From contig NZ_FMDM01000003.1 of assembly GCF_900090105.1 (NCBI RefSeq), forward strand, positions 124,001-188,000: a stretch of 64,000 bases of DNA, given 5' to 3'. The notes below the pieces were generated by a model. That model was not told where the DNA came from, searched no databases, and saw only the letters and a list, made by a program, of their open reading frames with translations. Both the position numbers and the translations under genes were made by a program. The DNA comes from Micromonospora humi. GTDB lineage: Bacteria; Actinomycetota; Actinomycetes; Mycobacteriales; Micromonosporaceae. Below are positions 1 to 7,093 of the stretch, piece by piece (within the stretch, counting starts at the first letter, position 1; each line of letters begins with the position of its first letter).

Positions 1-595
1 CGTCGGCGCCGGCCGCGAGGCCGAGACCCCGGTCGGTCGGCAGTGCCCGGACCCCGAGGGCGACAGTGGCCACGCCGATCGGCAGGTTGATCAGGAAGAT
101 CCAGTGCCAGCCGAACGCGTCGGTGAGCAGGCCGCCGGCCACCTGGCCGATGGCCGCGCCGGCGGCTCCGGTGAAGCTGAACACCGCGATCGCGCGTCCC
201 CGTGCGCCGGCGTCGGGGAAGAGGGTGACCAGGATGCCGAGGCTGACCGCGGTCGCCGCCGCGCTGCCGACCCCCTGGAGGAAACGGGCGGCGACCAGGA
301 CGGCGGGGGAGCCGGCCACGCCGGCGAGCACCGAGGCGGCGGTGAACAGCCCGGTGCCGGCGAGGAACAGGGCGCGGCGGCCGACGAGGTCGCCGAGCCG
401 GCCGGCGAGCAGCAGCAGACTGCCGAAGGCGATCAGGTAGGCGTTCACCACCCAGCTCAGCCCGGTCGGGCTGAAGCGCAGGTCGCGCTGGATGGCGGGC
501 ATCGCCACGGTGACGATGCTGCCGTCGAGGATGGTCATCAGGGCGCCGGTGGCGAGCACGAGCAGCGCGAGCGGACGGGAGCGCGGAGCGGACAT
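1..595 (-). CDS. MFS drug-efflux transporter, DHA2-like (3' end outside window)
   Basis: The first 198 residues of a major facilitator superfamily transporter are visible; the gene runs off the left edge. Translated from the ATG at 595, it begins with a short Arg-containing cytosolic tip, then TM1 with the LDGSIVTVAMPAI signature, WVVNAYLI in TM2, and the loop motif A GRLGDLVGRR. These are typical of 14-TM DHA2 proton-driven efflux pumps, so it probably exports a drug or toxic metabolite across the cytoplasmic membrane. The start is set by the AGGAGGA Shine-Dalgarno directly upstream. A MarR regulator lies immediately upstream on the same strand with a perfect palindrome between the two, suggesting a regulator-pump operon induced by the substrate. 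The substrate cannot be inferred. Confidence 0.9.
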   Translation of the reverse strand, partial: MSAPRSRPLALLVLATGALMTILDGSIVTVAMPAIQRDLRFSPTGLSWVVNAYLIAFGSLLLLAGRLGDLVGRRALFLAGTGLFTAASVLAGVAGSPAVLVAARFLQGVGSAAATAVSLGILVTLFPDAGARGRAIAVFSFTGAAGAAIGQVAGGLLTDAFGWHWIFLINLPIGVATVALGVRALPTDRGLGLAAGAD

Positions 596-600
596 GGAGT

Positions 601-629
601 CCTCCTGTCGAGAGGTACGACAGGAGGAC
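601..629 (-). promoter_or_regulatory. Hairpin containing the ribosome-binding site of the MFS gene
   Basis: An 11-base inverted repeat (601-611 and 619-629, arm TCCTCCTGTCG and its complement, 7-nt loop) is perfect. Read on the minus strand, the start-proximal arm is the CGACAGGAGGA that includes the Shine-Dalgarno of the MFS transporter. In the mRNA the SD could pair with the distal arm, so translation may be occluded unless the stem opens. The alternative is a second protein-binding palindrome next to the 632-651 site. Confidence 0.5.
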
Positions 630-631
630 CG

Positions 632-651
632 TAACGGATAGTTCCGTTACA
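632..651. promoter_or_regulatory. Probable MarR operator
   Basis: The sequence GTAACGGA-TAGT-TCCGTTAC is a perfect palindrome with 8-base arms and a 4-base centre. It lies between the marR stop and the MFS start, the usual location and size for a MarR-family dimer site. It implies a separate, regulated promoter for the transporter. Confidence 0.6.
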
Positions 652-668
652 GACAATCTCTTTGAGTC

Positions 669-1148
669 CTACTGGCGGGCCCGGCGGGCCGGACGCGGGC
701 TCGGCACCGGATCGGCCAGGTGGCCGGCGGTCAGGTGCGCCAACGCGCGCAGGAGGGCGTCCCGCTCGTCGTCGGGCAGGCTGGCCAGCGCCTCCGCGTG
801 CACCCGGTCGACAATCTCCTGACTCCGCGCGGCCACCCGCGCCCCTTCCTCGGTCACCGCGACGATCCGCGCCCGCCGGTCGGTGCTCGACGGGCGGCGC
901 TCGGCCAGCCCGGCCCGCTCCAGCGCGTCCACCGTGACGACCATGGTGGTCTTGTCCATGTCGCCGATCTCGGCCAACTGGATCTGGGTCCGCTCCTCCG
1001 GCAGCGCGTGCACCAGCACGCAGTGCATCCGCGCGGTCAGCCCGATCTCCGCCAGGGCCGCGGCCATCCGGGTGCGAAGCACGTGACTGGTGTGGTCGAG
1101 CAGGAACGACAGGTCCGGGGTGGCGCGCGACGGGCCCAGGGCGGTCAT
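669..1148 (-). CDS. MarR-family transcriptional regulator
   Basis: This 159-residue winged-helix regulator is of normal MarR length. It shows the dimerisation helix at the N-terminus (SFLLDHTSHVLRTRMAAALAEIGL), the recognition segment IQLAEIGDMDKTTMVVTVDALERAGL at about residues 60-85 and the wing-associated motif RRPSSTDRRARIVAVTEEG. The ATG at 1148 is chosen because the upstream in-frame extension is Gly/Pro-rich and falls over an inverted repeat. It probably represses the downstream MFS pump and possibly itself, binding the palindrome at 632-651; ligand release would induce export. The specific inducer cannot be told from sequence. Confidence 0.9.
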   Translation of the reverse strand: MTALGPSRATPDLSFLLDHTSHVLRTRMAAALAEIGLTARMHCVLVHALPEERTQIQLAEIGDMDKTTMVVTVDALERAGLAERRPSSTDRRARIVAVTEEGARVAARSQEIVDRVHAEALASLPDDERDALLRALAHLTAGHLADPVPSPRPARRARQ

Positions 1149-1164
1149 GTCGCCAGCGTACCCA

Positions 1165-1197
1165 CGGTTCCGTGCCGGATCATCCGGCACGGAACCG
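1165..1197 (-). terminator. Long hairpin overlapping the stop codon of the 1180-2556 gene
   Basis: Arms 1165-1179 and 1183-1197 (CGGTTCCGTGCCGGA and its exact complement) enclose a 3-base loop, TCA, which is the TGA stop codon of the gene transcribed from the right. A 15-bp GC-rich perfect stem at the end of one gene and before marR is best read as a terminator. There is no U tract. It could also be an operator in the marR promoter. Confidence 0.6.
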
Positions 1198-2556
1198 CCA
1201 CGGTCGGGTCCGGCGACGACGCAGGATCCGGTAGACGGCCAGCCCACCCAACGCCAGCACCGCGACGCCCAGGCCCCACCACACCCGGCCGCCCAACCCG
1301 GACGGCGGGTGCGCCTCGCGGACCCGGCCGGCGTGCACCACCGCGTCCGCCACGTCGATGGCGAGCACCTGGTCCGGCGCGGTGAGCAGCGTGGTCGGCG
1401 CGGCGGCGCCCGGCGTCAGCCCCAGCACCCGGATCGACCGCACGGCCTGGTACCAGGTCCGCTCGCCCATGTCCAACGGCCTGCCGGTGGGCGGGGCCGG
1501 CGCGTTCGGCTCCGGCCGGTACGCGACCACCCACGCGCCCCCGTCCGCCTGCCAGCCGAGCAGCCGGATCGCCCGCACCCCCGAGACGGTCGGCAACGCC
1601 GGCGCGGGCAGCGCCCGCCCCTCGACGTCCACCCGGCCCAGCCGCCACCGGTCGGTCGCCGGCTCGCGTTCGACCAGGGCCAGCGAGCCGTCCGGCAGCC
1701 AGGCGCCCTTGCCGGCCAGGGCGCTCTCCGCCGGCAGCGCGAACGAGGTCAGTTGCCGTCCGTCCGCGCTCGACACCAGCACCTTGTCGCCGACCTGGTA
1801 GGCCAGCCGGGACCCGTCGGCGGTGAACGCCACCGGGGTGCCGAAGACCGGCACCTGCGTGGTCTCCAGCAGGCGGACCGCCCGGCCGGTGTCGATCCGC
1901 AGCAGGCTGAGCGTGTTGAGGTGGGCGCTGACCTCCGGGTTCGCCGGCGTGGTGTCGCGGACCACCAGCGCCGACCCGTCCGGCGCCCAGCCGGCCGGAT
2001 CGGTCATCGAGCTGCCCGCGCGTGGGCTGGGCAGGTGCCGGGTCACGCCGGTGACCAGGTCGACCAGGTTGATCCCGGGCCGGAAGCCGGACCGGTCCGG
2101 CACGGCCAGCCGGCGCCCGTCGGGGGAGAGCAGCACCCCCTCGCCGGCCGGCACCTCGGCCCCCACCGTCCAGGTGCGGTAGCGGTCCGCGTCGGCGGCG
2201 ACGATGCCGACCGTGCCGTCCTCGTCGGTCAGCCCGGTCAGCCCGCGCGCCTGGCCGCTGAACGCCACCGACGCCGGGCCGAGGCGCGGCCGGTCGGTGG
2301 CCCGCAACGCGCCGAGCGGCGGCAACCCGAGCCGGTCCGGCAGCGCCGCCGCACCCGGGTCGGCCGGCGCGGGCGCGGCCCGCCCGCCGCCGCGTACCGC
2401 CGGCGGCACGGCCGCCGCCAGCGCCAGCACCACCGCGACCACCGCGACGGTCCGCAACCGCGTGCGCCGCGCGGTTCGCACCGCCCGGTCGTGCACCGGG
2501 TACGCGGGCACCTCGGCCGCCGCCTCCCGCAACGCCTCCCGCAGCCGTACGCTCAC
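1180..2556 (-). CDS. Single-pass membrane protein with extracytoplasmic TolB/WD40-like repeats, sigma-factor partner
   Basis: This is a 458-residue protein. A short cytosolic N-terminus (VSVRLREALREAAAEVPAYPVHDRAVRTARR) is followed by a hydrophobic segment at about residues 35-55 (VAVVAVVLALAAAVPPAV), a long region of beta-propeller-like repeats (LLSPDGRRLAV, GWAPDGSALVV, AFTADGSRLAYQ, WLPDGSLALV), and a second hydrophobic segment near the C-terminus (WWGLGVAVLALGGLAVYRIL) with an Arg-rich tail. The GTG start overlaps the sigma-factor stop by four bases (GTGA), so the two are translationally coupled. The arrangement fits a membrane-anchored partner or sensor that controls the ECF sigma factor, but no classical zinc anti-sigma motif is seen, so that role is inferred. 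Confidence 0.75.
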   Translation of the reverse strand: MSVRLREALREAAAEVPAYPVHDRAVRTARRTRLRTVAVVAVVLALAAAVPPAVRGGGRAAPAPADPGAAALPDRLGLPPLGALRATDRPRLGPASVAFSGQARGLTGLTDEDGTVGIVAADADRYRTWTVGAEVPAGEGVLLSPDGRRLAVPDRSGFRPGINLVDLVTGVTRHLPSPRAGSSMTDPAGWAPDGSALVVRDTTPANPEVSAHLNTLSLLRIDTGRAVRLLETTQVPVFGTPVAFTADGSRLAYQVGDKVLVSSADGRQLTSFALPAESALAGKGAWLPDGSLALVEREPATDRWRLGRVDVEGRALPAPALPTVSGVRAIRLLGWQADGGAWVVAYRPEPNAPAPPTGRPLDMGERTWYQAVRSIRVLGLTPGAAAPTTLLTAPDQVLAIDVADAVVHAGRVREAHPPSGLGGRVWWGLGVAVLALGGLAVYRILRRRRTRPWRFRAG

Positions 2557-3056
2557 CGCCCGCTCCTCTCCGGTGTCCGCTCCCACAGGCCGGGGACGAG
2601 GTCCCGGAGCCGGCGTACGGCGTCGTGTCCGTGCCGTTTCACCGTGCCCACCGAGCAGCCGAGCACGTCGGCGACCTGCGCCTCGGTCAGGTCCTCGTAG
2701 TAGCGCAGCACCACCACGGCCCGCTGCCGCGCGGTGAGCAGCCGCAGCGCCGCCACCACGCTCAACCGCAGCGCGGTGTCCTCGGTGTGGTCGCCGCCGC
2801 CCCGCTCGGCCGGCGACGCGTCCAGCCGTTCCGCCACCCGCCGTCGGCGCCACCACGACACCTGCTGGTGGTACATCACCCGGCGCACGTACGCCTCGGG
2901 GTCGCCGTCGCGGATCCGCCGCCAGTGCCGGTAGGTCCGGGCCAGCGCGCTCTGCAACAGGTCCTCGGCGAGGTGGTGGTCCCCGGTCAGCAGGTACGCG
3001 GTCCGCGACAACGCGGGCGACCGCTGCACCACGAACTCGTGGAACGTCTCCGACAT
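2553..3056 (-). CDS. SigE-family ECF RNA polymerase sigma factor
   Basis: The 167-residue protein has the two-domain layout of actinobacterial SigE-family ECF factors. Region 2 is at about residues 8-72 (FVVQRSPALSRTAYLLTGDHHLAEDLLQSALAR, then YVRRVMYHQQVSWWRRRR) and region 4 at about 105-155 (LTARQRAVVVLRYYEDLTEAQVADVLGCSVGTVKRHGHDAVRRL). It would direct RNA polymerase to a stress or surface regulon. The next gene starts inside its stop codon and encodes a membrane-anchored partner. The gene is divergent from the ROK regulator at 3162, and the 105-bp gap must hold both promoters. Confidence 0.93.
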   Translation of the reverse strand: MSETFHEFVVQRSPALSRTAYLLTGDHHLAEDLLQSALARTYRHWRRIRDGDPEAYVRRVMYHQQVSWWRRRRVAERLDASPAERGGGDHTEDTALRLSVVAALRLLTARQRAVVVLRYYEDLTEAQVADVLGCSVGTVKRHGHDAVRRLRDLVPGLWERTPERSGR

Positions 3057-3161
3057 GCCCACCCCCTCGCTGCAATGAACGCCTGTCGGCCGCCGGAAGG
3101 TTGAGGCGTCCCGGCTGGTGGCTGCCGTCGATGTGAGCCACCTATCCTCGGATGACAAGCC

Positions 3162-4412
3162 ATGGGTCAGCTGACGGGGTGGTCGATGCTGAGGGATCCG
3201 GCCGCGGACCGGCACGTGCCGGGCGACAGCCGGCGGCGCAACCTCGGTGCGCTGCTCCGGCGGGTCCACCTGGGCGGCCCGGTCTCGCGTGTCGGGCTCG
3301 CCGATTGGCTGGGCGTCAACCGCAGCACGGTCATGGCGCTCACCGCGGAGCTGGCGGCGGCCGGCCTGGTCCGCGAGATGCCCGCCTCGGCGAGCGGACG
3401 CGCCGGGCGACCGTCCTTCGTGGTCCGGCCGGAATCCGAGGCCGTCCACGTCCTCGCCTTCGACATCGCGGTGGACCGGCTCGTGGCCGCCCGCGTCGGG
3501 CTGGGCGGGGCGGTGTCGGCCCGGCTGGAGGCGGAGCGGCCCCGGGCCGGGGCCGACCTGGACTCGGTGGTGTCCGTGCTGGCCGGCTTCGGGCGGGAGC
3601 TGCACCGCGACGCGCCACCGGGGTCGGTGTGCGTGGGCGTCGGGGCGTCCTACTGCGGGATGATCCGGCCCGGGGACGGGATGGTGCGGTTCGGACCCGA
3701 CATGGGCTGGGTCGACCAGGCGTTCGGCGCCGAGCTGGCCCGCCGGTTGGACCTTGGCCTCCCGGTCCTGGTCGGCAACGAGGCGCACCTGGGCGCGATG
3801 GCGGAACACCAGCGCGGCGCCGGCGTCGGCGCGCAGAACCTGATCTACCTGCACGGCGACGTCGGCGTCGGCGGCGGGATCATCGTCGGTGGGGACCTGC
3901 TCGACGGCGACGGCGGGTACGGCTCCGAGGTCGGTCACATGGTGGTCAACCCCGACCGGGGGCGGCCCTGCGGCTGTGGCTCCCGTGGCTGCCTGGAGGC
4001 CGAGGTGGGTGAGCGGGCGCTGCTCGACGAGGCCGGCCGCCCGGCCGACCACCGGGGACGTGACGCAGTGCGGGCCGTGGTCACCGCCGCCGGCCGGGGC
4101 GACGCGGCCGCCCGCGAGGCGCTCGGGCGCATCGGCGACTGGCTGGGCATCGGGGTGGCGAACCTGGTCAACCTGTTCAACCCCGGCGTGGTGATCTTCG
4201 GCGGGACGCTCCGCGAGGTGTTCCCGGCGGCGGCGCCCCAGGTCCGCCGCCGGATCACCGCCAACGTGCTGCCCGTCTCCCGGGACGAGGCCCGCTTGAC
4301 CGTCTCCGCCCTGGGCTACGACGCCACCCTGATCGGCGCCGCCGACCTGGCCTTCTCCCCACTCCTCGCCGACCCCCTGCGCGCGCCCACCCGAACCCCA
4401 ACCCCCCGCTAG
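3162..4412 (+). CDS. ROK-family transcriptional regulator
   Basis: This 416-residue protein joins an N-terminal winged helix (about residues 25-85, RNLGALLRRVHLGGPVSRVGLADWLGVNRSTVMALTAELAAAGLV) to a sugar-kinase-like ROK domain. The ROK zinc-binding signature CGCGSRGCLE is present, with GHM before it, and GIGVANLVNLFNPGVVIFGG near the C-terminus is a family hallmark. Proteins of this type repress sugar-use genes and sense sugars or sugar phosphates. A second in-frame ATG at 3186 would also spare the HTH and is possible. A TATCCT hexamer at 3143-3148 could be the -10. No sugar operon is adjacent, so the target is unknown. Confidence 0.9.
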   Translation: MGQLTGWSMLRDPAADRHVPGDSRRRNLGALLRRVHLGGPVSRVGLADWLGVNRSTVMALTAELAAAGLVREMPASASGRAGRPSFVVRPESEAVHVLAFDIAVDRLVAARVGLGGAVSARLEAERPRAGADLDSVVSVLAGFGRELHRDAPPGSVCVGVGASYCGMIRPGDGMVRFGPDMGWVDQAFGAELARRLDLGLPVLVGNEAHLGAMAEHQRGAGVGAQNLIYLHGDVGVGGGIIVGGDLLDGDGGYGSEVGHMVVNPDRGRPCGCGSRGCLEAEVGERALLDEAGRPADHRGRDAVRAVVTAAGRGDAAAREALGRIGDWLGIGVANLVNLFNPGVVIFGGTLREVFPAAAPQVRRRITANVLPVSRDEARLTVSALGYDATLIGAADLAFSPLLADPLRAPTRTPTPR

Positions 4413-4451
4413 CCCTGCCGCCCCCTCCCTCCCTCCCTCCCTCCCGCCCCC

Positions 4452-4529
4452 TCGTCGATCATGGAGTGGTGGTTGTGGACCGAACGGTTGAACCCGGCAT
4501 TCCTGGCGCCACAACTCCATGATCGACGA
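4452..4529. repeat. Palindromic intergenic repeat, GATCATGGAGT type
   Basis: Perfect 16-base inverted arms (TCGTCGATCATGGAGT at 4452-4467 and its complement at 4514-4529) enclose 46 bases. Just inside, TGGTTGTGG faces CCACA, extending the stem imperfectly. A related element with arms containing GACCATGAAGTT lies at 61723-61783. It could be a MITE-like or REP-like element. It sits directly before the DUF397 remnant, where that gene's normal start would be. Confidence 0.7.
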
Positions 4530-4547
4530 CGCCGGCCGGCCAGGGCG

Positions 4548-4724
4548 TTCGCTGCCCTGGCGGCGGTCGACCCGTTCGGGCTCCAACGGTGGCGCCTGCG
4601 TCGAGGTGGCGGACGATCTGCCGGGGTCGTCGGCGTGCGCGACAGCAAGGACCTGTCGGGCCCCACCCTGGCCTTCGCGTCCGCCTCCTGGCGCGCCTTC
4701 GTCACGTACCCGAAGCGGGTTTGA
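4548..4724 (+). pseudogene. DUF397 gene remnant, frameshifted and missing its start
   Basis: Two frames together give a recognisable DUF397 protein. WRRSTRSGSNGGACVEVADD lies in one frame up to about 4622, and VVGVRDSKDLSGPTLAFASA followed by SWRAFVTYPKRV and a TGA in another. The shift falls in the G run at about 4621-4625, where one base appears to be missing (CTG CCG GGG TCG instead of CTG CCG GGN GTC). The usual N-terminus (M-x-DLS-xA-W) is absent and the 4452-4529 palindromic repeat is there instead. DUF397 genes normally pair with an XRE regulator in actinomycetes; none is adjacent, which fits decay. Confidence 0.75.
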
Positions 4725-4726
4725 CC

Positions 4727-5665
4727 TTATTCGCCCAGCCGGCGGGCCAGCCAGGGCAGCAGCGCGTCGCCCTGCAACCGCTGGAACGCCCGCACGGTGG
4801 GGATGCCGGGCGGCGGCGGCTGCCGGGCGCCGTCGAGGAAGAAGCCGGTGAAGCCGGCCAGTGCCCCGGTCAGGTCGGCCGGGTCGACGTGCGCGGTGAG
4901 CGGACCGGTGGCGAGCAGCGCGTCCGGGTCGTGGCCGCCGTACACCTGCACGTTGACGACGGTGAGCAGGGTGTCCAGCCAGGCCGGCCCGCGGCAGGCC
5001 CAGGGCCAGTCGACCACGGTGACCGTACCGTCCGGGCCGAGCAGCAGGTTGTCGGCGCGGACGTCGAGGTGGCAGAGCGTGTCGCCGGCCAGGGCGGCGA
5101 GGCCCCGGTCGGCGGCGGCGCACAGGTCGTCCAGGTGGGCCCGGGCCCACGGGCCGAGGTCGGCCGGCGGCTCCTCGGCGATCCGCCGCCAGCCGCCGAA
5201 GTCGTGCGCGAGCGCCTCGGCCGCGGCGGTGGTCGCGACGGCGGGGGCCGGGGTGAGCGCCGCGGCCATCGTCTCCAGCGTGGACAGCACGGCGGTCAGC
5301 TCGGTCGCCTGCCACGGGGTGGCCGGGTGCCGACCCTCGACGTCGGCGTAGACCAGGGTGATCCACTCGCCGTCGTCGTGGCTGCCGAGCAGCCGGGGGG
5401 CCGGGGTGGTCGCCGGTAGGGCGGCGGCGATCCGGGCCTCGGCCCGGTGCATGGCGGGGCTGCGGTCGTTCTGCGCCGGGCTGACCGCCTTGACGAACGC
5501 CCGCCCGCCCCGGGCGGTGCGGACCCGGTCGGCGGTGCCGGGGGAGAAGCCGCCCGGCTGCGACTCGGCCGCCACCACCCGGTCGTCGAGGATGGCCTCC
5601 ACCGCGGTACGGACGTGGGCGGGCAGGTCGCGCCATGTGATGCGGGTCTTCGTCGGGCTGCTCAC
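4727..5665 (-). CDS. Aminoglycoside phosphotransferase (APH) family protein
   Basis: The 312-residue protein has the APH/choline-kinase fold motifs: the catalytic loop HLDVRADN (in GDTLCHLDVRADNLLLG, about residues 195-210), followed by VVDWPWACRGPAWLD carrying the Mg-binding Asp. Such kinases phosphorylate small hydroxylated molecules in the cytoplasm. Sequence does not say whether the substrate is an antibiotic or a metabolite. The GTG at 5665 is preferred over an ATG 20 codons upstream because the extension is polar, low-complexity and approaches the 5722 repeat. It stands alone; its stop is two bases past the DUF397 remnant on the other strand. Confidence 0.87.
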   Translation of the reverse strand: MSSPTKTRITWRDLPAHVRTAVEAILDDRVVAAESQPGGFSPGTADRVRTARGGRAFVKAVSPAQNDRSPAMHRAEARIAAALPATTPAPRLLGSHDDGEWITLVYADVEGRHPATPWQATELTAVLSTLETMAAALTPAPAVATTAAAEALAHDFGGWRRIAEEPPADLGPWARAHLDDLCAAADRGLAALAGDTLCHLDVRADNLLLGPDGTVTVVDWPWACRGPAWLDTLLTVVNVQVYGGHDPDALLATGPLTAHVDPADLTGALAGFTGFFLDGARQPPPPGIPTVRAFQRLQGDALLPWLARRLGE

Positions 5666-5721
5666 CGTCCCACCGTGCGTGCGCCCGCCCTCGGTGGCAA
5701 CCGAGTTAGGAAGGCGAGCTG

Positions 5722-5774
5722 TCAAGAGGGGGCCCCTCCTCTACCGAATGCGTTAACAAGGGGCCCCGCCTTAC
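5722..5774. repeat. GGGGCCCC double-palindrome repeat (copy 1)
   Basis: Two GGGGCCCC palindromes are separated by the conserved linker CTCTACCGAATGCGTTAA. The right part contains the TAA stop of the DHFR-like gene on the minus strand, so it probably forms that gene's terminator hairpin. It belongs to the family also found at 9891, 13665, 28753, 48492, 50814 and 60126. Confidence 0.85.
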
Positions 5775-6340
5775 CGCGCGTAGCGCAGCACCACCACGCC
5801 GCTGTCGAGGGGACGCGCGGCGGTGAGCGTGAATCGGCTGGGCGCGAACCCGCGCTCGACCAGCGGGATGCCGCTGCCGACGACGACCGGGTTGAGCTTG
5901 ACCACCAGCTCGTCGACCTCGTCGAGGAGTTGGCCGGCGAGCTGGCCGCCACCGCAGAGCCAGATGTCGCCGCCGGGCTGGGCCTTCAGGTCGCGGACGA
6001 ACGCCACCGGGTCGCCGGCCACCACCTCCACGTCCGGGTGGTCGGCCGGGGCGAGGGAGCGGCTGAAGACGTACTGCTTCAGGTGGGCGTACGGGCTGGT
6101 GACGCCGATCTTCAGGCCCGGCTCGTAGGCGCCGCGACCCATCAGCACGGTGTCGAAGCGGCCGGCGGGCTCAGCCGGCACGCCGAGCTGGGCGTGGGCG
6201 AACGTGGGCAGCGTCTGCGGCCACTCGGCGACCAGGTAGGACGCCACGTCCGGCTCCGGCGGGAGGAAGTCGAAGGACCCGTCGGGGGCGGCGATGAAGC
6301 CGTCGAGGGTGCTGGCGACGACGTACACGAGCGTGCGCAA
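5771..6340 (-). CDS. Dihydrofolate reductase-family (RibD C-terminal-like) oxidoreductase
   Basis: This 189-residue protein starts with LRTLVYVVASTLDGFIAAPDG, the classic N-terminus of YyaP/YwjB-type DHFR-like proteins. It also has TVLMGRGAYEPGL and the nucleotide-binding GGDIWLCGGGQLAGQLL near residue 130. It probably reduces a small molecule with NADPH; true folate activity is not expected for this subgroup. The TTG at 6340 is selected because GGAG lies five bases upstream and the family motif starts here. The gene is divergent from a TetR regulator with shared operator-like repeats, so it is likely that regulator's target. Confidence 0.85.
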   Translation of the reverse strand: MRTLVYVVASTLDGFIAAPDGSFDFLPPEPDVASYLVAEWPQTLPTFAHAQLGVPAEPAGRFDTVLMGRGAYEPGLKIGVTSPYAHLKQYVFSRSLAPADHPDVEVVAGDPVAFVRDLKAQPGGDIWLCGGGQLAGQLLDEVDELVVKLNPVVVGSGIPLVERGFAPSRFTLTAARPLDSGVVVLRYAR

Positions 6341-6362
6341 ACCGACTCCGATGTCCGAGGGC

Positions 6363-6415
6363 AACCACGACGGCTGTCGTGGTTCGGTGCCGAATGTACA
6401 ACACCTGTCGTGGTT
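6363..6415. promoter_or_regulatory. TetR operator region between the divergent DHFR-like and tetR genes
   Basis: A perfect palindrome AACCACGAC-GGCT-GTCGTGGTT lies at 6363-6384, and a second GTCGTGGTT half-site at 6407-6415. The region is the 93-bp divergent gap. For tetR, TAGGCT at 6421-6426 sits 7 bases before the GTG at 6434, suggesting a leaderless transcript whose promoter overlaps the second half-site. Binding here could repress both genes. Confidence 0.65.
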
Positions 6416-6433
6416 GTTGCTAGGCTGTGCCGC

Positions 6434-7018
6434 GTGGCCCGCAACACCGAACGCCGTACCCTGCTCGCCGACGCCGGCCTGCGGGTCCTCGCCGTCGGCG
6501 GCGCGCGCGGGCTGACCCACCGGGCCGTCGACGCCGAGGCGGGCGTGCCCACCGGCACCGCCTCCAACTACTTCCCGTCCCGGGCCGCGCTGCTCGCCGG
6601 CCTGGCCGAGCGGATCTTCGACCGGATGGCCCCCGACCCGACGGTGCTGGCCGACCTCGGCCGCCGGGAACCGTCGATCGCCCTGGTCACCGACTACCTG
6701 CGCGACATCGTCACCCGCACCACCCGCGAGCCCGACCTCACCCGGGCGCTGCTGGAGCTGCGGCTGGAGGCCGCCCGCCGGCCCGAGCTGCGCGCCGCGC
6801 TCGGCGACGTGCTGCGCCGGGGGTACGCCGACGACGTCGCCTTCCACGTCGCCGCCGGCCTGCCCGGCGGCGCGTACGAGGTGGCGCTGCTGCACTACGC
6901 CGTCGACGGGTTCCTGCTCGACCTGCTGACCACCTCGATCGACGCCGGGTTCGACCCCGATCGGGTGGTCTCCACCCTGGTCTCCCGCCTGGTCGGTGGC
7001 GCGGACCTCGCCCCCTGA
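6434..7018 (+). CDS. TetR-family transcriptional regulator
   Basis: The 194-residue protein has an N-terminal HTH at about residues 5-50 (RRTLLADAGLRVLAVGGARGLTHRAVDAEAGVPTGTASNYFPSRAALL), a textbook TetR DNA-binding domain, followed by an all-helical ligand domain. The GTG at 6434 begins the conserved VARNTERRTLL segment. It faces the DHFR-like gene and shares with it a short intergenic region containing a perfect 22-bp palindrome. It probably represses that gene and itself until a small ligand binds. The ligand is not predictable. Confidence 0.9.
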   Translation: MARNTERRTLLADAGLRVLAVGGARGLTHRAVDAEAGVPTGTASNYFPSRAALLAGLAERIFDRMAPDPTVLADLGRREPSIALVTDYLRDIVTRTTREPDLTRALLELRLEAARRPELRAALGDVLRRGYADDVAFHVAAGLPGGAYEVALLHYAVDGFLLDLLTTSIDAGFDPDRVVSTLVSRLVGGADLAP

Positions 7019-7093
7019 GCGGTTCTCCGCCCGGGTTACCCGACCGCCAACTGCGGGAACGCTGGCCCGGACGCCCCTGGGAAGGAGCATCGG

